Assembly: GCA_028023455.1 (NCBI GenBank)
Contig: JAQFVV010000031.1
Span: forward strand, 4,344,001-4,408,000
Direction of reading: 5' to 3'
DNA from: Epiperipatus broadwayi
Lineage: Eukaryota > Onychophora > Udeonychophora > Euonychophora > Peripatidae
DNA: 64,000 nt
A program made the position numbers and the translations under genes. A model generated the notes under the pieces. The model saw nothing but the letters and a program-made list of their open reading frames with translations. It made no database searches and was not told where the DNA came from. How positions within the stretch are numbered: the stretch's first letter is position 1; each line of letters begins with the position of its first letter. This document shows positions 1 through 12,189 of this stretch, piece by piece.

Positions 1-430
1 CAATATATGCCTATAACAGCATGTTGAAATAACTAAAATTGATCAAATCAAACTTATAATTTTGAAATATTAAAAGCTTATAACTTCTAAAATACAACTT
101 TTATTTCAGTAATGATGGAGTTTTGTGCTGAAGTATGCAAGAAGGGGGAAGGATATTTTTGACAATACAAGAAGTCCGATCAAACCAAGCTTATAACTTT
201 GAAGTACTAAAAGCTTATAACTTCTAAAATGCAAATTTTATAATATATGTCTATAACCACATGTTAAAATAATGTAAAATTGATCAAACCAAGCTTATAA
301 TTTTGAAATATTAAAAGCTTATAACTTCTAAAATATGACTTTTATTATAATATATGCCTATAACCACATGTTGAAATGATGTAAAATTGATCAAACCTTG
401 CTGTTTATAATTTTGAAATACTAAAAATAA
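1..430. repeat. Tandem array, ~109 bp unit
   Basis: About four imperfect units are visible. Each carries the order 'atatatgcctataaccacatg', 'aattgatcaaacc', 'cttataattttgaaatatt' and 'aaaagcttataacttc'. The clearest unit boundaries are near 240 and 349, giving a 109 bp period. The first unit is interrupted by an unrelated ~65 bp segment around 110-175. The array begins at or before base 1, so its true size is unknown. No open frame of note lies in it. Confidence 0.85.
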
Positions 431-664
431 TGTGTACACAGATTTTGTACGTGATTTTTTTTTGGCAAAAAAAAAAAAATGCATACATGAATCTTGTACA
501 TGGTATTTTGGCAAGATTTACAAAGTTTTGGGAAGGTTGATACAAATGTGAACACCTGCAATAGGTCTAATACATGCTCCATGTTGCAGGACTAAAAATA
601 AATAAAAGTAAAAACAATATATTTATCATTTTCAATAAGAAATGTATAATTTGACTTGGACACT

Positions 665-1022
665 AACAACTTTTAAGAACATTTGAACTCAAAAAAAAAA
701 AGTGATTTGTGATCTTAATGAAGAACTTTTGAAAGCAAAAACAACAACTATGATTTACAATCTTAATGAAATGACAGCATTACCCAAAAAAAATTGTTAG
801 TTTAAATATGCATTAAACAAATAGTAAATGATTTTAGTTTTTAAATAATATTTATAAAAAAAACTTTAACTATATATACAACTTCACAACTTTTAAGAAC
901 AACATTCCCAATCAAAAAAAAAAGTGATATGTGATCTTAATGAAAAATCGCCATTATACAAAAAAAATTGTTATTAAATATCAGTAAATGATTTTAGTTT
1001 TTAAGTAATATTTATAAAAACA
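665..1022. repeat. Imperfect tandem duplication, ~215 bp
   Basis: The segment starting with 'acttttaagaacatt' near 668 and ending 'agtttttaaataatatttat' near 857 recurs from about 888 to 1016. The same sub-blocks appear in order: poly-A, 'gtgatttgtgatcttaatga', 'aaaaaaattgtta', 'agtaaatgattttagttttt'. The second copy is shorter. It is noncoding. Confidence 0.75.
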
Positions 1023-1084
1023 CATTAAGTATACTCATATGATATTTACCATGTAATATATAACAGGAATTGTCACATATTAAA

Positions 1085-1372
1085 ACAGAACAAAAACCAC
1101 AAAAAAAAAAAAATCCATATTAATTATGAGCCTGAAAATGTCAAAGTATTACAAAAAAATTGGATTGCGTTGATAAAGAAAAACACGTTTCCACATGAAC
1201 AGGGATTTGCAACAGAAATGCTAATAAACATATTTTTTGTTATAAATAAATTAAACCAAAAAAAAAAAAAATAAGGAACAAAAATCACACAACCATATTA
1301 ATTATGAGACTGAAAATGTAGAAATATTATGAAAAAAAAGTTCACATTTATAAAGAAAAACACATTCTACAC
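1085..1372. repeat. Imperfect direct repeat, ~175 bp period
   Basis: The block 'ccatattaattatgagcctg' then 'aaaatgt' and 'taaagaaaaacac' (about 1090-1190) is repeated with changes at about 1265-1370. Together with the two repeats to the left, the first 1.4 kb is a run of local duplications. No gene is seen. Confidence 0.7.
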
Positions 1373-3558
1373 ATATACTCAGAGGGTTTATTTCCTTTTA
1401 ATTTGAAGTCATCATGACATTCCACATTTATTGTGGGTATGAAAAGGCCTCTTACTTCCCCTAAGTTGCAGGTTTAATACCAAAGTACCGGCCCAACTTT
1501 ATCATTTCTGGTGCTCAAATTTTTAATGAACTCCTAAATAATAAACCATTCCATTACTTATTTATTTTATGTTTTTCAGATTTTAATCATTTTATTTATT
1601 GTAGTACATAGATGAAAAATTATACTTCTTTAATTTTAAGGTGTGTTTAACAAAATTTTCATTTTATTAGTGTTTTTTATACAGTACAGATATTAACTTC
1701 ACTTTCAAATTACTACTTTTTAACTCAAAAGTGGACAAGTTTCAAAACTGTCATAGTCTATCTCTCCCATTAAGATATTTCTTCAATAAAAACATACTTT
1801 TCTTTTTCTCAAATTTCATTTCTCTACTCTATTTATAGTGGGAATATATATATCCATGTTGACTTATTGTTATTTTTCTAAAAAAAAATTAGTTCTAGTC
1901 ACTGCTAATCATTATAAATATAAACTTTTTTTCCCCCAAATATTTTGATTACCTCAAAATAATTCAAAAAATAATATAATCAATCTACCTGTTTTTCTCC
2001 AAGATTATCAAATGATAAGTTATATAATCAAAACTATATTGAATAACTCTTATAAAATTAATAAGTATATAGTATTTAACTTTTAAAACAGATTTTATCT
2101 TTTCATTAGGCCATTTTAATAAACTAGTTTTAATTAATACTTATCAAAACAAAAATGAACGTATTTTTTATTTTTAAATTTACCAACCTACTTTTATTTT
2201 ATTTACAATTTTAATTAAATGATAAAATTAATAGTCAAAATATATGTTGTTTATATGTGTATTTTTATTTATTTAAAAAAAGTACAATTAAGAAAAATGT
2301 CAATATATAATTAGTAATATTATTTTAGAGCAGTCTGTATTAAATAAACCTTAATAACATGATTTATATGACCATTTGACCTCTATTATTCATGAATTCA
2401 GTTTTTATATTCTTCTGAAACCAGTAATAATGATTAACAGGAACCTCTCCTATATCCAAGTTTAAATAATGTAATTTGTTTTAAAAATAATTAATTATTT
2501 ATGTTTTGTTTATAAAATTATTACTTCCATATATAAATAATTATTTGTTCAGATTCTACATTTATAGACATTTATATAGCAAAATCCCCGATTTACAAAG
2601 AAGCCTATAACAAACAGACTATAGAATAATGCAGATTGTAACAAAAAGTGTAAAACTGCAAAAAGCAGCAATCATATTTTCATAGTGACATTTTTGACTT
2701 TCAAAAAAATCTATATAACGAAATGATGTAGAATAATGTAGATGCTTGACATGATTTTCAAAATTATTATTATTATTATTTATATCATTATGTACTTCAT
2801 ACAGTAATTGAAGCATTTGATATTACAGAAAGATACTAGGCTTATTTTTGCACATGATTGTATTTAATAAAGTTTATTTTTAGATATAACTTTTTTTTTA
2901 TTAGTAAGTATATGATTCTGCATGCATACATTTTATTTATAAAGCACTCTGGTGAACAATCCAGCTTTGTAAATCAAATATTTTTTTGTAGAGAACTAAT
3001 AATTATCCAGACAAGTAAAGACAAACTTTTTTTTCTTGACGAGAAACCATTAATTTTTGTAGTCTGAGTCATTGTTATCTTTTAGATGTAATTCCATTTC
3101 TTAAATTTGGTAATCATTCATGCGCTAAAAGAAAAAAAAATCTGTTTTTGATAGTCATCAATTGAATTTTATATATAAATTACTGATAATGAAAAGAAAG
3201 GTGATCTTAAAATTATCTAATTTTTTAAAAACAAAATTTCCAACTTTTATTTGAGATAAATTAAAAAAAAAAAGCAGCTTAATTAAATCTACAGTTATAT
3301 ATTTATGAAGTACTTTTTAGGTTATGTTTATTTAAAGTTACTGCTACATGAGAAAAGATAGCTTACTGTATTGAAATAACAGAATGCCACAACTTAAGAG
3401 CAGATACTTTTCCAGTGTTTCTCTACAGAAAATCCATGAAAGAGAAGGCAAAGCTCACCAGACTAGTTAAAGATCAGATGGGGAGTTGCAACATTTTTTT
3501 TCTTTTCTTTCATCCTTTGAAAATAATGTATGAGTTTACTTTCAAGCAAAACCTTGCA
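1373..3558. other. AT-rich noncoding stretch
   Basis: No motif-bearing reading frame, RNA gene or element end was recognised. Visible details are a short (ATT)n tract near 2764-2780 and a small duplication of 'agaataatgyaga' near 2620 and 2728. The two 65-69 codon frames here are low complexity and unsupported. Confidence 0.6.
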
Positions 3559-3662
3559 TATATATTTAATTTACAAGATATAAACCTAGGATCCCCAATG
3601 ATATTATTGATATATATATATTTAATTTACACAAAAAGGATCCCCAATGATATTTTGATATA
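3559..3662. repeat. Two-unit tandem duplication, ~49 bp
   Basis: The string 'ggatccccaatgatatt' occurs at about 3589 and 3638. Each copy is preceded by 'atatatatttaatttaca'. Two imperfect ~49-55 bp units lie head to tail in noncoding DNA. Confidence 0.8.
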
Positions 3663-3766
3663 GATCTCCTGAAACTGGATGGAAGTTTAGAAAAGATTAA
3701 TAAATCTCAAAATGTTTATTGATACTGATAGATTTCAAGATGTTGATGGACAAGTTAAATATTATT

Positions 3767-4800
3767 AGCTGCTAAAAGAAATTTACTGCAAACTGAAAGG
3801 AGACTTTTTGATTCCTTTTTGAGATTTTAAAAGAATTGAGCAGGGTATATTCCTGATATCCATTCAATACATTCTTGTCTTTGCCTCTGTTATTACTATG
3901 TTATTAGTTATATGGTAAATAAACACAGATGGACTGCTCACAATTATATATTGGCCAGCATTATAAATTTACTGTTTTCATCACTGAATTTAACATCAAG
4001 TTGCTTGATAGTTCATAACTGAAATATTAGTTGAGGTTTATGATGTGACTGATCGTTAAATACATTTATAATCATGACAGACAATTATTCCCAAGGTTTG
4101 TGGCCAAACGCAAAATATACTAAGAATCTCCTGATTGTGGATCCACGCTGCCATAATGATCTTTTATTTAAATACCTGCGTCTGCAGATTATTTTCAAGT
4201 GAAGAAAAAAAACTGTATTTGAAATAATTATTTAATATTAAATGGAACATTATTAGACTTTGTAAAAATAGAAGAAAAGATGAAGAAAATGTTATTGAAA
4301 AGTGGACATGTATTTTACTATAAAAATACTAATATTGTAAGCAAAAATGGAATATAAATAAAAAATGTAAAGTAACATTGATGATATATCAGAGAGGCAA
4401 GACCAGTATTCAGTTTAATGGAAGATATCAAATGCAAATAATTTGAGTTTGTGCCTCAACAAGTTACATTGAAATGAAGAACTAGACAATTTTTATAAAA
4501 GTGTACAAAATGTTTTTGATCAGACCTAATCACATTTTTAAATTCTCATGGAGACTTTAATGCAAGTATTGGAAAATGATTGGAAGATGAATGTGTAGTG
4601 GATAAATTTGGTTGTGGTAACACAAATGAGGGAGAACACAGACTCATGGTATTTATACAAAAATAAAACTTATATTATGATTTTTTTTTTCTTTAAAAAG
4701 AATGCTAAATTGAAATGGACATGGGCGCATTCAAATGAAAGTACAGCAGAATTGAATTATTGGATTTTTCAAGATGATAATATTCCTATTAAATTCAATA
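3767..4800 (+). pseudogene. RTE-like LINE copy A: 5' UTR and endonuclease half
   Basis: This is a decayed non-LTR retrotransposon. Bases 3767-4200 match, block by block, the 5' UTR of the longer copy starting at 40892: 'ctgttattactatg', 'tgattgtggatccacgctgcc' against 'tgattgctgacccaggctgcc'. The apurinic endonuclease (EN) region follows, with a readable 'SGHVFYY' segment near 4300. The EN motif HGDFNASIG is intact at about 4547-4573, better kept than in the longer copy. Similarity stops near 4775-4800, so all of the RT is missing. RTE insertions normally lose their 5' end, so this 5'-complete, 3'-lacking copy is odd. Several stops break the frame; it is not functional. RTE assignment is by motif only. 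Confidence 0.75.
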
Positions 4801-6770
4801 TAGAATGTGTTCATTGATTTATATTTTAAGGCTACAGCCTTAATGAATATTACTTACGTAATCAATGTGTGTTTAAATAAATTTATAATTATTATTAATT
4901 TTAAATATGAATTTAAAGCAAATACTAAAGTTATATGGCATTTAATATTTTTTTAATTTATTATATTAATAGAATGAAAGGAATTTGTTATATTTATGAG
5001 TCAGCAATCTAATTGTCCATGCTGCATAAGTATATATATATAAATCAAGATAGGGTGACTATACGCAATGTGTGAAAACCATTAATCAACTTTGCTCTTA
5101 GGAAAAAGTGGAGAAATCAGGAAGAACCTCGTGAATAAGTATATGAAATTTCTACTGACTGTTGCCTTTGCCAGGATGATTTAGTTGGTTAGAGAATAAT
5201 CTTAAAATTCAATATTCAGGAATCTAAAGGTCCAGATTTATTTCCCATGCTAATACTGTCACTGATCAGGCTCACAATACCTAAAACAGATGAGAATATT
5301 ACTAGTCAAAATGTTGTGCATATACTAAACTGTGTACTATATTCTTGCTGTTGAATGTAATTGGAATATTTAAATAAAATTTAATTTTTCTAAAGACATC
5401 CAATAAATAACAATAGATGATGGAAATACCATCATCACGAACCTTCAGGAAAACACTATATCTAAGTGCATTTTATTATGAATCAAGATTGAATATCCTA
5501 AATTAATAGTATCTATATGTATTTGTCATCAGCATTGAATGATCTAAGCTTTCAGTTGTTGTTTTATTAATAATAAATTTCAATAGATTGATAAATCTTG
5601 AGAAAAAAAGTCTTATTTGAATAATTTCTATTAATTAATAGTAACTATATTTTATACGATATTCACATAACAACCATTTACTAAAGTAAGATATTCTATT
5701 AGGAAAAAATAATATTATCAGCACTATATTCAATAATAATTACTGACATGAAAATGATGTGGGATTCAATATTAAAGAAGTATTAACAGTAAATAGCAGC
5801 ACAGTTCAATATCACGTTGACCAAATGTGTGACAGTATTAAAAAAATCTTAAGTATCGAATTATGAATGAGCAATTTTTTTATTTTTTTAAATTTAATTG
5901 GGAGAAGTAATCTCTACTAAAATCAGAATGGTGTGTATTCGTTACTATAATTTCAAAAAAAAAAAAAAAAAGAAGCAATAATTGATGAAATTTCTTTGTG
6001 TGGAACAATTGGAAACATGCATAGTAGGGGAAATTATATTCAAATGTTTCTAATAAAATTTACAGGAGAGGGGAATAAAATTCTATTTTCAATATTATTA
6101 TTATAAAAACACATACAATGATAAGGATGTGCAGACATATTCTCACTTTCCTAAGAGAAAAAAACCTTCTGACCAAAACATAAAAGGAAAACTTTGATAC
6201 TGAATATACTACCATGATTTTTTTATTTCATCTATTGAACATGCGTATTTCAAAATAATTTAATAAATTCATCATAAAAATAAAAAAAAACACAAGTAAA
6301 TGCTCAATAAAACTAATAAAACAATTATCGAAAAATAAAGAATTCCAACACTTTTAATTTAATTAATTTTAAATTTATACATAAATTGTATATTTAGTAT
6401 GTTAGTTTTAATATTTTAAAATTAATGTACATATAATTATGAAAAGAATAAGATATAGTATTTATCAGTCTTTAAGAACTTTTTTTTTTTGATGAAGATG
6501 GAAATCTTTGAAACATTCCAGCATTATATCTGATCTTGATAAGATAGCTTTATTTAAAGGGGTTTTTTTCCTCTAACAAAGTAAATATTTCTGAAGTATT
6601 TTGAGTTCAAATATTTATTTTAATTGATAAAAAAAAAAACCAAAAGATATTTGATCGATTTATACATATGCTTATATGTACACATATACACAGTGTATAT
6701 ACACTTGAAAGTAAATATATATTGTTTAGTTAATTAATCTGCTCATTCAGATACTGAATGTTTACTATAA
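4801..6770. other. Noncoding stretch with one tRNA-like scrap
   Basis: Apart from the tRNA-like segment at 5173-5250, no feature was recognised. It is AT-rich, with a poly-A run near 5956-5971. Confidence 0.55.
5173..5250 (+). repeat. Possible decayed tRNA-derived SINE head
   Basis: The string 'ttagttggttagag' resembles a pol III A box with the D arm of an Ile/Val-type tRNA. 'ggtccagatttatttccc' about 45 bases later sits where a B box would be but is poorly conserved. No cloverleaf can be folded by eye. This is a weak call that a tRNA scan should test. Confidence 0.35.
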
Positions 6771-7004
6771 TAAATAGAGAGATTTGAACTTAGGATTTTC
6801 AGTCAATATTCATCCTTAACTTCATCTCATACAACTGATACACACAACCACACATGTGAAAAAGATAAATGATCCCCAATATACATACTTCAATATTGGA
6901 GATTAGTTATCTTTTTCATATATATGTGGTCATGTGTATTAGTTGTTTGACATAAAGTGGAAGATGAATATAGACTGAAAATCCTAAGTTCAAATCTCTA
7001 TTTA
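6771..7004. mobile_element. Long-hairpin MITE, ~234 bp
   Basis: The whole segment is one imperfect palindrome. The left end 'taaatagagagatttgaact' pairs with the right end 'agttcaaatctctattta', and matching continues inward through 'aggattttcagtc', 'cacatg' and 'gaaaaagata' to a short loop near 6885. Bounds were set where pairing stops. It has no coding capacity. The target duplication is unclear; the flanks are AT-rich, so TA cannot be distinguished from background. Confidence 0.85.
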
Positions 7005-7689
7005 ATATATTGTTTTTATTATTAATTGTCTATTTTTTTTACAAATTAATACTTAAAAATATAACTAATATTATACTGATAATTTTAATATTTTTTATAA
7101 TTAAAAGTAGTTTTGAATGAAGATAATTATTCATTTACAATGATACAAATATAATACATATAATAATCAAAATTACATAGCTAAATCAATTCATTAACTT
7201 TATTGTAAAAGTCTTCTATATTGACACACTTTTTTTTGTAATGATATTAAAAAAAAAAAGCTTTATAAAAATATCTTTCATTAAAATCACCATAAAATGA
7301 AAATTATAAATTGAATCACCATTTTTTTCTTTCTAAAAACTACACACATGCATAGAGCACAAAGTTTTTTTTTTTTTTAGATTTTAAGAATTTATGACTT
7401 TGCACTGTTAAAAATAAAGTTAAAATTGTGCGTTAAAAAATAATTATCATGAATCTCTAATCTTGTATTTTTGCATGATTATATGACAACAGTGATAAAA
7501 CTTATAGTAATTTGCTTCTACGCAACAGAATTTTGTTGAAGTCAGAAGGTAATTGTTTGCAATGCTTAATTTGATGTAGTCATAGAATTTCTTTTTGAAA
7601 TAACAAATCTACATCAACATATTTAATAGAATTTGAAAACATATACTTGATTTATTTGAAAAGGGGGAAATATCTATCTCATCCAAGCT
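7005..7689. other. AT-rich noncoding stretch
   Basis: Long poly-T and poly-A runs (near 7230, 7250 and 7367) are present, but nothing recognisable as a gene or element. Confidence 0.55.
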
Positions 7690-7925
7690 TGAACAATGAA
7701 TTTTGAATTTCATTCCAAAATTGACTTATTTGTTATCTTCATTGGCTGTGAAATGACTTGTTATTTAGATAATGTAATGAATTTATTATTAAAAAACGCA
7801 ATATTTAATATTATATTTGAATCATTTAAAAATTTGAAAGATTTCAATGTCCATTTTAAAGATCTTGATGATTTGGATGTATCATTGTGGATCGTGCAAT
7901 CATCTGAGTGTAACATATCCTAAAT
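7690..7925 (+). pseudogene. Possible hAT/ZBED-like transposase remnant
   Basis: A 75-codon frame runs from 7696 to 7923. Its second half, with the pattern F..F+.LK.F..HF.DLDDLDV.L...QSSE, recalls the region in ZBED/GTF2IRD2-type hAT-derived proteins that reads roughly RF.DF+..E..F.LF..PF..DVE......Q.ELI.LQ. The first part, 'FHSKIDLF', could match the preceding 'F+.KL.LW' segment. The resemblance is of pattern only and no catalytic residue is present. No start context or upstream domain is visible. It could equally be a chance frame. It ends just left of a hairpin element. Confidence 0.3.
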
Positions 7926-7989
7926 AGATTTTGCTTTTCAAAGAAAAATTAAATCTCAACATATTAACCCTTTTTATGAAAATATGTAA

Positions 7990-8303
7990 TTCTAAAGTAC
8001 TCATTCATTTTGAATTCAGATGAAAAAGTATAAATAATAAACATTAATTAATTGCACTGAGACAGCTTTTAGCAAAACACTGCCAGTATCATTGTGCTGA
8101 ATAATTTTTGTCTAGAAAAGTTTTATTAAAATAAGATTTGAAAAAAAAAAAATCAATTATAGAAGCTTATTTGGACTGCATAACTTTATTAAGCACTATG
8201 ATTCTGGCAGCGTTTTCCCAAAAACTGGTTCACTGCAATTAATTAGTTTATGCTTATTATTTATACCTTTTCATCTGAACTCTAAGTCAATGAATGCTTT
8301 AGA
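7990..8303. mobile_element. Long-hairpin MITE, ~314 bp
   Basis: The left arm begins 'ttctaaagtactcattca' and continues through 'cagatgaaaaagtataaata', 'attaattgcactga' and 'cactgccagtatcattgtgctgaata'. The right arm contains the reverse complement of each block in mirrored order and ends 'tgaatgctttagaa'. The arms are roughly 110-130 bp. The loop, near 8115-8160, holds a poly-A run. Noncoding. Confidence 0.85.
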
Positions 8304-8535
8304 AAAAAAAATTAAGTAAGTTGCATGCAATTTTAGAATGATAAAATTTATTCATTATGAATATCCCATAAGAAAAAATATCACAAAACCAACTTTTTTA
8401 GCGTATCCTATTTTATACATTTAATTAAATTTATTTTCAGCTATGTTTAGCAGTTTATTTTAAAAAAACATGAAATTGATTATATATACCAAATTCACCA
8501 CTTTCTTTATTTTGCTGTAATATCTTATATAATTT

Positions 8536-8826
8536 GCAATTTATCCACTCTACTTTGGACTCTTTTTAGCAAAAAAATCTTTTATTGTACATATATGCAT
8601 ACACAATCTTACATTTCGACTTATCCTGCAGTCTTCTTTAGAGCCACTTTTATTTCAATTTTTTAAAATAAAAAAAATATATATTTTTTTTTACTTTTAA
8701 AGAATTAAAGTAGAAGTGGCTCTGAAGAAGACTGCAGGACAGTTAAAATGTGAGATTGTGTACGCATATATGTACAATAAAAAGATTTTTTGCTAAAAAG
8801 TATTCAAAATTGAGTGGATAAATTGC
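8536..8826. mobile_element. Long-hairpin MITE, ~291 bp
   Basis: The ends 'gcaatttatccactc' and 'gagtggataaattgc' are perfect inverted repeats. Pairing continues inward over 'ttttagcaaaaaaatctttt', 'tgtacatatatgcatacaca' and 'gcagtcttctttagagccac' to an A/T-rich centre near 8660-8700. Arm identity looks higher than in the neighbouring hairpins. No open frame. The family is unknown to me. Confidence 0.9.
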
Positions 8827-9199
8827 ATTTCTGTCGATTACATATATTTCAGGTCATTATGATTTACGAATTGTACCAAATAATTTTGAACAGAATGTAA
8901 CAAATCTTGCTTTCAGTCATCAGGCTTGTCCATATTTAAAAATTCATTTTATTAATTTATATTTGCTTTTAAATAGATATTTATAGCATATATTTACTAT
9001 TTGTGTTATGTTTGCTACAAAATGAATTACATTTTGTAAACATTCTTTTTATGCAATAAATATTATATGAAAATTAAAGCATGTTTTAATTTTTGAGATG
9101 AGATATATGTGTTGGGAAGAGCATTAAATATTATGATTTAAAAGGAAAAACATTGAGGTACCAAACAAATTTCTTTATCAGATCCAACAGGAAATCCAA

Positions 9200-9420
9200 C
9201 TGAATTTAATTTTTCTAGATGCAATTGGGGTCTCATCAACAGATTCAGAACAACTTGTAATCATTGGCCCATCTGGTTTATAAATATAATTGTAACTATC
9301 ATTGATCTATGTAAATGTGGACAAACACAAATTGTGAACCATACAATTAATGATTATCTATCCTTTGACTAGCTAATATTGAAGGACTTAAATAAAGCCA
9401 TTTGTGAATTTATCTCCTGA
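9200..9420 (+). pseudogene. C-terminal fragment of a LINE ORF2 (CR1/jockey-like)
   Basis: One frame reads WGLINRFRTTCNHW, then CKCG-QTQIVNHTI. This follows the pattern W..LNRFRTG.G.C ... C.CG...QT..HI that lies after the RT domain in many CR1/jockey-like LINE proteins, where the cysteines and histidine form a small zinc-binding knuckle. Here the C.CG and the H are kept, but a stop follows within the next dozen codons. Nothing of the RT core is visible upstream, so the insertion is heavily 5'-truncated or eroded. The clade cannot be settled from this piece. Confidence 0.5.
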
Positions 9421-12189
9421 TTGAATCTGTACTTTTAGTAGTTAAACTGTATATATATATATAAATCATATAATAAATAAATTAAGTTCTTACTATTGTA
9501 ATTTTAATTAACTTTTTACTGTTCAGGTACATAATGTTATTTATAAAATTATACTACTTTTATAAGATTTTCAAAATTGGATATGCTAAAATCCAGTTTT
9601 GAAATAATGTGAGATTGATTCTTTTTCAGATGCTAGTAAGAATTCCTGTTAACAATTATTTTATATCAAGGAATTGTGAAGTGTGTGTTGTTTGAATTTA
9701 CAATGAAAAAACTAATATATGTTTTCTGTAAAAGACTGAATATACTGCTATGGGTCAGCTATCTGAAAGAAAGAAAAAAAAACCATAAGCTTGGAAAATG
9801 AAAAACAATATTCAGAATTTACCCAAATTAATATTCTAGGTTGTAACATGTATGCAAGTGGATGCACTACTCAGTGCAACTCAGTATTCTTGCTTTTTTA
9901 GATTGGCAATGGCAGATGACCGTGAGAGCATCTATGATGAAGAAAAAATAGATAATAAAAAAAACTCCAAAAAGTATGAAAAACATAATAATTGAATTTA
10001 AGAAAATAAAACAAAACAATTTTGCTCCATAAAGTCATTGTTAAAAGTTTGTCTTCCAAATATGATTTGACCCATTTGGGATCAAAGAAAGATTGCTATA
10101 TAAAATTAGATTTAATTTGTATGTGTGTGTAGAATGAGAAATGTTAAATGTTTATTCAAGTATGGTTACAAAAAAGTTAGTCAAATTGGCAAAACAATGT
10201 TCTTTCTGGGATAATAATAGCATGCAGAAGTTATACAGTGAAGTCATTATTTACATATTTCACTAAAATTCAATGCTTATAATTTTATTAAAAGTGAGCC
10301 AATTATGCAATCTCTCTGAATATAAACATTCTCTTGAAGAGTTCATTTTATTTGCATTCATATATTTTATGTATGTCATGTTTTTTGCCCAAAGATAATA
10401 GAGTAAGAAGGAACATAGTACTACAATAGTAACACATGATCGTCATCGAGGATAGTTTGCCCTTGCTTGCCACCTTCTTAGCAATTTATTTGTAGCATCT
10501 CAATTTTAAAGCTGCTATCTTTAGATTAAATTACTATTAATCAAATGGTGTTCAGAATAAAATGTTTCAATGTTTATTTTTATTTGCAAGTTATATCTAA
10601 TATTTTAAGCCAACTTTATTTCTATTATCATTTTTTAAATTCTTAAAGAATATCAGATTGAAAAAATATTAACTTTTAAAACTGTATGTTTTTTTTATTA
10701 TCTGTTTATAATCTAATTTAACGTGGCATTTCTATTTTTGCAGATTACCATTAATTTTCCTTATTAATTTAATCTGACAACCTGGCCTCCCCCCCCCCCC
10801 GTCTCTGAATGCTGAACTCAATCCCTTTTATTGTTCTTTACTTGGCTAAGGCGTTTAATAAGAACTGTATATCTGATCCACCCTAATATTTTTTATTTGT
10901 TTACATTACAATTATTGAGAATACATTTTTGAAAGAGAAAATTGATATTGTTATTGTATATACAAATTCTGATTTAACGCTTACAATTTCATTATTTATT
11001 TTAAAAGTAGGTTAATGTTCTATTTAAAAAATAATCAAAAGTCTAATTGTTGCAGCAATGGGGTTATTCAAAACAATTATTTTTTGTTCTCACCTAAAGT
11101 ATTTTCACTTCACTATAACTAACGGAGTTTTACGGGATTGAGTCTGATTCCGTCCTTTTTATAAGTTATACAATATTTCTAAGAAAAATAAAACCTTTTG
11201 ATGTTGTTAATTCTTACTTATACAAACTTTTTCTGAAAGATTCAGATTTTTAAAAATAAATTTATAATATTCTCATTTAAATGCTTTAACGAGAGCATAA
11301 AGTACTTAAGTACTGGCTAACTAGTTATCCTTTCTCTTTCGCGCTCACACCAGGTTTACAATAATTATAAATTTGATTAATAATCCATTGCATGTTAAAA
11401 TATGCTCAAATCTATATATTTACTCATTTAATTACTTGCCTCCGAGTTTGAGTAATGTCTGAATACTAACAATTATTCTCTCTATTTGATCACGTTTTAT
11501 TCTTTTCTCAAATCATGAATTGATTCCGAGTTATTTGCTTGCCATTATGCCTAGTCCAAAAAATATTTTGTTTCATCATTTTGTTTCTAATTCTTTTATT
11601 AGGTCACTTCTTATTTTTTGTTTTCCATTCAAAACTGCATTTTAATTTTTTTTTACCCTGATAAATGTATATGGATAATCTTACATATCGTTTTGTGTAC
11701 TCATCTTGCCATATGTATGTATAATCTGAGATTCAAATCCAAATGATCAGGAAAGTTTTTTTCAGGATTTTTTTTTTCAGATAGCGGCTAACTAGCCATC
11801 CAATAGATTTAAAAAAAGAGAGAGAGACAAAACAACCTTTAAATAGCTGCTGCAAAATAAAAGATCTCTTCAATAGTCTTTCGTAGAGAAAGAGTGAAGC
11901 AGAAGGCATTATTCACTAGATTTACTCTATTTCCAGATAGTAAAGGTTTGAAATATTTTCCATCATTTGTTTTTCTTTCAAATAAGACTAGCTAAAGTCT
12001 ATTTACTGATCAATATTGGATTATTGAGTTAACTTTTCATTATTTATTAGTATATTGTATTGCTCCAGAATTTAAGCTGTAGTAAGATTTTAAGCTTGGA
12101 AAATTGGAAAAAAAATCTAAAAATAATTTTATAATAGGTACAGTGTTGAAAAATAAGAAACATTTTTATTTATTTATATAGGACTACTA
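9421..12189. other. Noncoding stretch with a poly-C tract
   Basis: No gene or element was recognised over 2.8 kb. A run of 12 C sits at 10789-10800. The part from about 11080 to 11530 holds more CpG than its surroundings. A short (GA)n lies near 11816-11828. Confidence 0.55.

Noticed and set aside
2760-2800. Possible CRISPR-like short repeats among ATT units
   Set aside because: It is a simple (ATT)n microsatellite; the organism is an animal and no spacer pattern exists.
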